From positions 1-64,000 of the forward strand of contig QJPP01000327.1 in assembly GCA_003996215.1 (NCBI GenBank): a stretch of DNA of 64,000 nucleotides, read 5' to 3'. Positions within the stretch are counted from its first letter, which is position 1; every line of letters begins with the position of its first letter. A program made the position numbers and the translations under genes. Below, piece by piece: positions 58,092 to 64,000 of the stretch. This DNA comes from Jaltomata sinuosa (taxonomy: Eukaryota; Streptophyta; Magnoliopsida; Solanales; Solanaceae). The notes beneath the pieces were generated by a model. That model did no database searches. It was given only the letters and a program-made list of their open reading frames with translations, and had not been told where the DNA came from.

Positions 58092-59708
58092 GTGCTTGTA
58101 GGTCGTTTCATCTCCTACCTTAAGGCCATAAAAATGATCTCCAAAGGGTATATCTACCACCTTGTTCGGGTTAAGGATTCAAACTCCGAGACCCCAACTC
58201 TTGAGTCAGTCCCAGTGGTGAATGAGTTTCAAGAGGTGTTCCCAGAATATCTTCCTGGAGTTCCTCCCGAAATAGAAATCGACTTCAGAATAGATCTCCT
58301 TCCAGATACCCAGCCTATTTCGATTCCTCCTTACAGAATGGATCTAACTGAACTTAAGGAATTGAAAGAACAGCTGAAAGACCTCCTAGATAAGGGCTTC
58401 ATCAGACCCAACATCTCTTCATGGGGTGCTCCAGTGTTGTTCATGCGTAAGAAAGATGGTTCCCTCAGGATGTGCATTAACTACCGTTAGTTGAACAAAG
58501 TCACAATCAAGAATAAATATCTCATCCCCAGGATTGACGACTTGTTCGACCAGCTCCAGGGAGCTAGTTGCTTTTCCAAGATAGACCTCAGACCTGGCTA
58601 TCATCAGCTCAGAGTCAGAGGTAGTGACATCCCGAAGATAGCCTTCAAGACTCGGTATGGTCACTATGAATTTGTAGTTATGTCTTTTGGACTAACCAAT
58701 GCTCCTGCAGATTTTATGGACTTAATGAATAGGGTGTTCAGATAGTACTTGGACTTGTTCGTTATCGTCTTCATTGATGATATCCTTGTTTATTCTTGAA
58801 ATGAGGAAGAGCATGCGAGTCATCTGAGGGTCATTCTGCAGACTCTCAATGACCGCCAGTTATTCGCCAAGTTTAGTAGGTGTGAGTTCTGCTTAAAATC
58901 AGTTGCTTTCCTTGGTCATGTGGTGTCTAGTGATGGCATCCAAGTTGACTCTTAGAAAATTAAGGCAGTAAAAGATTGGCCTAGACCCACCTCTCCGACA
59001 GACATTAGGAGTTTCTTGGGTTTGGCTGGTTACTATAGGAGATTCGTAGAAGGATTTTCATCCATAGCTTCCCCATTGACCAAGTTGACTCAAAAAAAGG
59101 TCAAGTTCCAGTTGTCGGAAGAGTGTGAGAAAAGTTTCTTGGAACTGAAGACTAGGTTGACTACAAATCCTGTTTTAACTCTACCAGAGGGTTCAGACGG
59201 CTATGTGGTTTATTGTGATGCATTCAGAGTTGGTCTGAGTTTTGTTTTGTTGCAGCAGGGTAAGGTCATAGCGTATGCTTCCAGACAGCTTAAGGCCCAT
59301 GAGAAGAACTACCCGACTCATGACCTCGAGCTTGCAGCTATCGTGTTTTTCTTAAAGATCTAGAGGCACTACTTGTATGGTGTTCATGTTGATGTGTTCA
59401 TAGATCATAAGAGCCTCCAGTATGTGTTCACCCAGAATAAGTTAAATCTTTGTCAGAGGAGATGGCTTGAGTTCCTCAAAGATTATGATAAGAATGTGCT
59501 CTACCATCTGGGTAAGGCCAACGTAGTGGCTGATGCTCTCAGTAGACTATCTATGGGTAGCGTATCGCATGTTGAGGAAGAGAAGAGAGAATTGGCCAGA
59601 GATGTTCATCGGCTTGCTCACCTAGGAGTTTGCCTTATGGACACGTCAGATGATGGTGTAACGGTTCAAAATGGGTCCGAATCTTCATTGGTAGTAGAGG
59701 TTAACTAA
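58092..59708 (+). pseudogene. Reverse transcriptase and RNase H of element B, several stops
   Basis: RT starts around 58200 (EYLPGVPPEIEIDF, PPYRMDLTELKELKEQL). Motif A is FSKIDLRPGYHQL and the catalytic box VIVFIDDILVYS, so the aspartates are kept. In-frame stops occur at about 58488 (after INYR, Gln expected), 58743 (after NRVFR), 58798 (after LVYS), 58954 and 59361 (KI*RHYLYG, Trp expected). RNase H shows YCDAF (Ser replaced by Phe next to the catalytic Asp), HDLELAAIVFF, FIDHKSLQY and VADALSRLSMG. The frame itself is unshifted across most of this region. Confidence 0.9.
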
Positions 59709-59738
59709 AAGAAGGATAGTGATCCCATATTTCTTCAA

Positions 59739-61134
59739 TTGAAGGGTGCAATTCATCAGCAGAGAGTTGAGCTTTTCTCCCAAGGGGGAGATGGTGTACT
59801 TCGTTATCAGAGTCGCTTATGTATTCCTAAGGTGGGTGAGTTGAGACAACAGATCCTTCCAGAATCCCATAATTCCAGATATTCCATTCATCCAGGTGCC
59901 ACTAAGATGTACTGTGATCTACTGAAAGTCTATTGGTGGAACGACATGAAGAGGGACATCGCAGATTTTGTGGCTAAGTGTCCCAACTATCAACAGGTTA
60001 AGGTAGAACATTAGAAACTAGGAGGTGTAACTCAGGAGATTAGCATTCCTACTTGGAAGTGGGAAGTGGTTAACATGGATTTCATTACGGGTTTACCTCG
60101 TACTCGCAGACAACATGACTCCATTTGGATGATAGTGGACAGGGTCACTAAGTCAGCTCACTTCTTGGCAGTCAAGACTACAGATTCAACGGAGGATTAT
60201 GCTAGACTCTAAATCAAAGAGATATTCAGGTTGCATGGGGTCCCCTTGTCTATCATCTCAGATAGAGGTCCTCAGTTTACATCCCATTTTTGGAGGTCTT
60301 TTCAGAAAGGTCTTGGTACTCAGGTGAATCTCAGTAAAACATTTCATCTGCAGACGGATGGTAAGGCAGAGCGTACCATTCAGACCTTAGAGGACATGTT
60401 GAAGGCTTGCATGATCGATTTCAAAGGTAGCTGGGATGATCACCTACCTCTCATAGAGTTTTCCTACAATAATAGTTATCACTCTAATTATTCAGATGGC
60501 CCCATATGAGGCACTTTATGGCCATAGATGCAGGTCACTAGTTGGTTGGTTCGAAGTAGGTGAAGCAGCCTTGATCGGTCCAGACTCGGTTCATGAAGCT
60601 ATGGAGAAAGTTCAGCTCATCAGGGAGAGATTGAAAATAGCTCAAAGTCGCCAGAAGTCCTATACAGATGTGAGAAGGAGGGACTTAGAGTTTGAGATCG
60701 ATGATTGGGTTTTCCTGAAAGTGTCACCCATGAAGGGGGTGATGAGATTCAGCAAGAAAGGGAAACTCAGTCCCAAGTATGTAGGTCCTTACAGAATCCT
60801 AAAAAGGGTTGGTAAGGTGGCTTATGAATTAGAGTTGCCTGTAGAGCTAGCAGCGGTCCATCCAGTCTTTCACATTTCTTTATTGAAGAAGTGTGTGGGT
60901 CACCCAGCATCGATTGTACCTTTAGAGAGTGTGGTTATGAAAGATAGCCTCACCTATGAGGAGGTTCCAGTTGGGGTTCTTGAACGTCAGGTTCATAGGT
61001 TGAGGAATAAAGAAGTCACCTCAGTAAAGGTTTTGTGGAGGAATCAGTCCGTAGAGGGAGCTACTTGGGAAGCAGAAGTAGCCATGATGGCCAAGTATCC
61101 TCACCTCTTCCCTTCCAATTCAGTCTCAGCTTGA
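59739..61134 (+). pseudogene. Integrase and chromodomain of element B
   Basis: The HHCC finger reads HNSRYSIHPG, then KCPNYQQVK; the last cysteine is replaced by tyrosine. A TAG at about 60013 and a TAA at about 60210 break the frame. Core motifs are MDFITGLPRT, ISDRGPQFTSHFW and the glutamate in KAERTIQTLEDML. A frame change occurs near 60490-60500. The last 212 codons (60496-61134) are intact: ALYGHRCRSLVGW, DDWVFLKVSPMKGVM, then the chromodomain (TYEEVPVGVLERQV, KVLWRNQ, ATWEAEVAM, YPHLF), ending SVSA as in Z. Confidence 0.92.
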
Positions 61135-61324
61135 GGTAATAGTCCTCTCTAGTATTTCAGTTAAATCTTGCATAATTCAATATTAGTACCTCGTTCCTTC
61201 AGTTATCCTTGCATTTTAGCATATTTGCATGTTCTTGGAACTCAGTTCAATAATATATCAGTTTCTAGTACTTAGTTTGTAGGGATTGCATCTCCTTCCC
61301 TCCAAACTCAGCTTATTCAGCCTT

Positions 61325-61358
61325 CATTCGAGGACGAATGATCCCAAGCGGGAGATAT
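61325..61358 (+). promoter_or_regulatory. Pre-PPT hairpin and polypurine tract of element B
   Basis: CATTCG-AGGA-CGAATG (61325-61340), identical to Z, is followed by AAGCGGGAG (61347-61355), a polypurine tract with one interrupting C, just before the LTR. Confidence 0.75.
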
Positions 61359-61428
61359 TGTAATACCCCAGAACTCCCAAGCCCAGACTTAGCTCAGAAA
61401 ACCAGAAGAAAATAAAATTTCCAATTGT

Positions 61429-61970
61429 CAGTGGAACCATGAGTCACTTCTATAAGCCGTGGAACAGTCCGCGAGTCATGGACTGGACTTGTGGAACAAA
61501 GATCAGAGGACTACTCCTATGAAGTCAATCCCATGATTTGAGTCAATGGATCGTAAAAGTTTCCACGGACCATGGAAACTGTCCGTGGAATCCTCCTTCC
61601 AGACGACTCCCAGGAACCACGATTGGGTTCCACGACCCGTGGAAGTTTCCACGAGTCGTGAACTCAACTCGTGGAACCAGCTCCAGTAGCCCAACTTCAA
61701 GTCTCCAGGAACCACGAGTGGGTTCCACAATCCGTGGAAGCTTCCATGAGTCGTGAACCCAACTCATGGAACCAAACTTCAGAGAGCCACAAATTTTAGT
61801 ACGGGAACCACGAGTGGGTTCCACGACCCATTGAAGCTTCCATGAGTCATGAACCTAACTCGTGGAAGTCATTCCAGTAGCTTAAAAGTTTTGTTCAGGG
61901 ACAACGACAGGGTTCTATGAGCCGTGGAACTTTCCACGAGCTGTAGAACCCATACGTGGTACCTGAGACG
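61429..61970 (+). repeat. About 95-bp palindromic tandem repeats in LTR of B
   Basis: Units start at about 61429, 61520, 61611, 61706, 61802 and 61896 (spacings 91-96). Each carries GGAACCACGAGTGGGTTCCA-type and CTTCCACGAGTCGTGAAC-type sequence, so each unit is itself built of inverted repeats around TTCCACG/CGTGGAA. The three central units are closest; outer ones are degenerate. Confidence 0.88.
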
Positions 61971-62042
61971 CGAATTTTCAGCAGCTTTTAAATTAATTTC
62001 TCAGGGGTATTTTAGACCTTTCCTTTCTAATATAGCTCCGAC

Positions 62043-62050
62043 TATAAATA
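62043..62050 (+). promoter_or_regulatory. TATA-like box in LTR of B
   Basis: GACTATAAATAGTC is a strong plant TATA motif within the LTR, 171 bases before the donor site. Confidence 0.55.
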
Positions 62051-62207
62051 GTCTTAGGCTTATTTTATTAAGTTTATTTCCCCATAAACAAAGTCAGACC
62101 TTTCTAAAGTGATTCAAGTCAAGAACAGAGCGTCTTCTCCAAAGTCCTGGCCTAGGGTTCTCTCCTCCAAGCTTCAAACTCCAGATTTTCTTGCAGGGAT
62201 TTTCATC

Positions 62208-62223
62208 CACCAGGTATGTGGGT
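62208..62223 (+). promoter_or_regulatory. Splice-donor-like site in LTR of B
   Basis: CACCAG|GTATGTGGGT, a near-perfect 5' splice site with GT at 62214, homologous in position to that of Z. Confidence 0.5.
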
Positions 62224-63510
62224 ATTCAGTAAGGGTCTAGTTCACCCTTATGCCCAAAACTCTCAGCTTTTTACAGTGTTTTCCATGAATTTAAGAATTA
62301 GGGTTCCTATCCAAATTGTGCAAATCTTTCTAGAATCTTGTTATTTTGATTCTCATAATATAAATATATTGTCTTACATAATTTGCATGAGTTTTTACCC
62401 ATTTTGGGAAGTTGAGGAAATTTCCCTAAATTGTAGGATTTTTCAAAAGTATCACATGTACTTCGAACTCAGTCTAGATTTTTAGTATAAGCTTTGAAAA
62501 GCAGATTTTAACTAGTTTCTAGTCTACTACAGTATTTCAGAATAACAAAGATCTTAGACTAGTCTAGTCCTGACCTAGAAACTCAGGATGTCAGTTTTGA
62601 ATTGAGCTACATTCAGTTTAGGAGTAGTATTTCAGCACCGAGTTGGACTAGGGTTCAGCGTACCCTTAAGTTCCCAAAACTACGTACCAACGTAGGATTA
62701 TAGGTCCCCTCTCTTGGGCAACCAAATTTAGTTATCACGCCACAGTCATGCCTCTATACCCTGGCAAGGTATATTGGGTCCTCTCGATGGAGCGTATACA
62801 TCGGACTCCACGTTTAGCTCACGTGGTTTATGTCGGTTAATAAGCTTTCCCACAATATTAAATTCAGAGGTGTACTCTAGGCCCTTAGTTACATTTATTT
62901 TCAGCTTTCATCATACTTTCATGTTACTCCTGCATCTCAGCTGTTTCATGCATGATTATACATTTGGGCCTATGTACTATAGTTTAGTTCAGATTACAGC
63001 TTTCAGTATTTTTAGCATGTTTACATTTCAGTTAGCTTTGCATATCCCTCATGCTCAGTACATTCAAAGTACTGACGTATACTCTATGCTGCATCCTATT
63101 ATGATGCAGGTTCAGCCACGTGATTAGCTCTAACTGGTGCCATATCAGCTTAGTCAGGGTTGAGTCCTCATTCTCCGAGGATATTTTATTATGCTTTTTG
63201 ATTTAGTCAGATGTTGCTAGTTTCATTATTTAGAGTTAGCTGGGACTTATCCCAGCAGCTCGTCAGTATTAGAAGCATTCAGACATAGAGTCAGTATTAT
63301 GTTGAGTGGGTTGTATTGCTTGAACTTAGTCATTTCTTTCAGATAATATCAGATATATTCTCATAGCTTTATTCATTCCTCAGTTATGTTTCCGCTTGAT
63401 TTAGAATTATATTCAGTATGCTTGTGATATACCAGATTCAGGGTTAGCTCAAGGTTACTTGTGACCTTGGGTCCGGTGTTACGTCTAGGGGCTAGCCTCG
63501 GGGCGTGACA

Positions 63511-63739
63511 ACTATTGTGCCACACGACCAGTCGCAGGTCTGAGATAGTGGACCCGTGTGACGTGTTGTGCCACGTGGGGCTCAAGGCTTGACCCCTAGC
63601 CTACGAGGCATGGTCCCATTTCACGTTCTAAACATCCCCTAAGCTTCTAAACTCATTCTTAATCGATTTTTATTAATCTAAAGGTAATATAGTCTCATTT
63701 TAAGCGTAGGAAGGTGTCTAAAACGTATGGGGAATTACA
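63511..63739 (-). repeat. Partial 3' LTR of a second A-type element (A')
   Basis: Matches 52700-52933 and ends GGGAATTACA. It begins exactly at the end of the B LTR, as expected if B inserted here. The rest of this LTR is missing on the left side of B. Confidence 0.88.
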
Positions 63740-63743
63740 TTAT

Positions 63744-63772
63744 CCCCCCTTGGGATCATTTATCCCTGAATG
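63744..63772 (-). promoter_or_regulatory. Polypurine tract and decayed pre-PPT hairpin of A'
   Basis: Minus strand AAGGGGGG (63744-63751). The neighbouring hairpin reads CATTTA-TCCC-TGAATG (63757-63772), with more stem mismatches than in A. Confidence 0.6.
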
Positions 63773-63865
63773 ATGAATGTGGGCACTTCTAGCACGATAA
63801 GAATGTGAAAAAGACATTAAGGAATAACATATACCGGAATAGGGAATAAGTTGAAAATCAGTACC

Positions 63866-64000
63866 TTAATCGACGTCGTCCGGAGAGGCAAACAAAAAGG
63901 GGTATCTAGCTTTCATGTCTTCCTCCGATTCCCAAGTAGCTTCCTCTACTTTCTGATTCTTCCATAACACCTTCACCGAAGCTATTTCTTTGGTTCTTAA
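63866..64000 (-). CDS. Chromodomain end of A' pol, partial
   Basis: Open from the right edge to TAA at 63866-63868. It encodes KEIASVKVLWKNQKVEEATW, then ESEEDMKARYPFLFASPDDVD. It has the same domain as A (53074-53484) but an intact natural end, which shows that the shorter ending of A is due to a small deletion. The element continues beyond the window. Confidence 0.88.
   Translation of the reverse strand, partial: LRTKEIASVKVLWKNQKVEEATWESEEDMKARYPFLFASPDDVD

Larger units (their letters stand above)
56273..63510 (+). mobile_element. Chromovirus B, plus strand, 5' LTR almost lost
   Basis: Consists of a 46-bp stub of the 5' LTR, the primer binding site, gag, protease, RT-RNase H, integrase-chromodomain, polypurine tract and a full 3' LTR. 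Its right end is joined to LTR sequence of an A-type element at 63511, so B was probably inserted in that LTR (the five bases after it are ACTAT). The left flank does not continue that LTR, which implies a later deletion that removed most of B's 5' LTR and its left flank. The coding region has about eight stops and two or more frameshifts. Confidence 0.9.
61359..63510 (+). repeat. 3' LTR of element B
   Basis: TGTAATACCCC (61359) to GGGCGTGACA (63510), 2152 bp. It contains a palindrome-rich tandem repeat (61429-61970), a TATA-like box (62043) and a splice-donor-like site (62214). Downstream blocks align with the LTR of Z. Open frames inside are incidental. Confidence 0.92.

Noticed and set aside
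61429..61970. CRISPR-like array
   Set aside because: Regular spacing is due to tandem duplication with conserved spacers inside an LTR of a plant element; no cas genes and not a prokaryotic sequence.
1..64000. Integrated pararetrovirus (caulimovirid) sequence
   Set aside because: All pol regions have integrase and a chromodomain with LTRs and tRNA-iMet primer sites, which fits Ty3/gypsy elements; no movement-protein or coat signatures were seen.

Overview
This window is plant nuclear DNA dominated by transposable elements and locally duplicated non-coding sequence. I found no intact protein-coding host gene. The long-LTR Ty3/gypsy chromoviruses of Tekay/Del type, the hAT-like MITE with GGCGGAGCCA termini, the GTTTGGCCAT-type MITE fragment, the tRNA-derived SINEs and a plastid-derived insert all point to an angiosperm, most likely a member of the Solanaceae. 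That placement is recognition from memory, not a database result.

Layout. (1) Positions 1-2484 are the 3' end of a plus-strand chromovirus (here Z): the chromodomain end of pol, a polypurine tract (PPT) and a 2.0-kb LTR. (2) Positions 2690-22689 are one copy of a roughly 9-kb non-coding segmental repeat, split by a complete minus-strand chromovirus (C, 3220-14388) with two LTRs of about 2.85 kb and a 5-bp target duplication. A 190-bp MITE (17797-17986) also sits in this copy. (3) Positions 22690-26146 are a patchwork: a Ty1/copia fragment, a Ty3/gypsy gag fragment, a rearranged plastid-derived piece (psaA 3' end and two non-collinear ycf2 pieces), and a copia LTR flanked on both sides by element-internal signals. 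(4) Positions 27410-46000 hold further direct copies of the segmental repeat: a partial copy 27410-30140, a second full copy 30556-39640, a less repetitive stretch 39641-43087, and another partial copy 43088-46000. (5) Around 46750 there is a TATA-like element on the minus strand facing the repeat region. The sequence upstream of it (46818-50040) is a threefold tandem array of 1.0-1.2-kb units carrying a GGT/GAT-rich low-complexity block. (6) Positions 50041-50644 are a decayed F-box (FBA-type) pseudogene. (7) Positions 51013-64000 are a nested cluster: minus-strand chromovirus A, truncated in its protease region; plus-strand chromovirus B, which keeps its 3' LTR and only a stub of its 5' LTR; and the LTR plus pol end of a third minus-strand copy (A').

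All gag-pol regions carry several stops or frameshifts, so none looks autonomous. In C both visible reverse-transcriptase catalytic aspartates are replaced. The most interesting patterns are: a canonical 5' splice donor at a comparable place in all LTR types, paired in B with a good 3' splice site three bases before the gag ATG; a short hairpin conserved just before the PPT of every element; palindrome-rich tandem repeats inside two LTR types; several empty-site/filled-site pairs made visible by the segmental duplication; and an 87-bp local sequence copied 235 bp away with a 10-bp flanking duplication. I did not find a convincing new protein-coding system.
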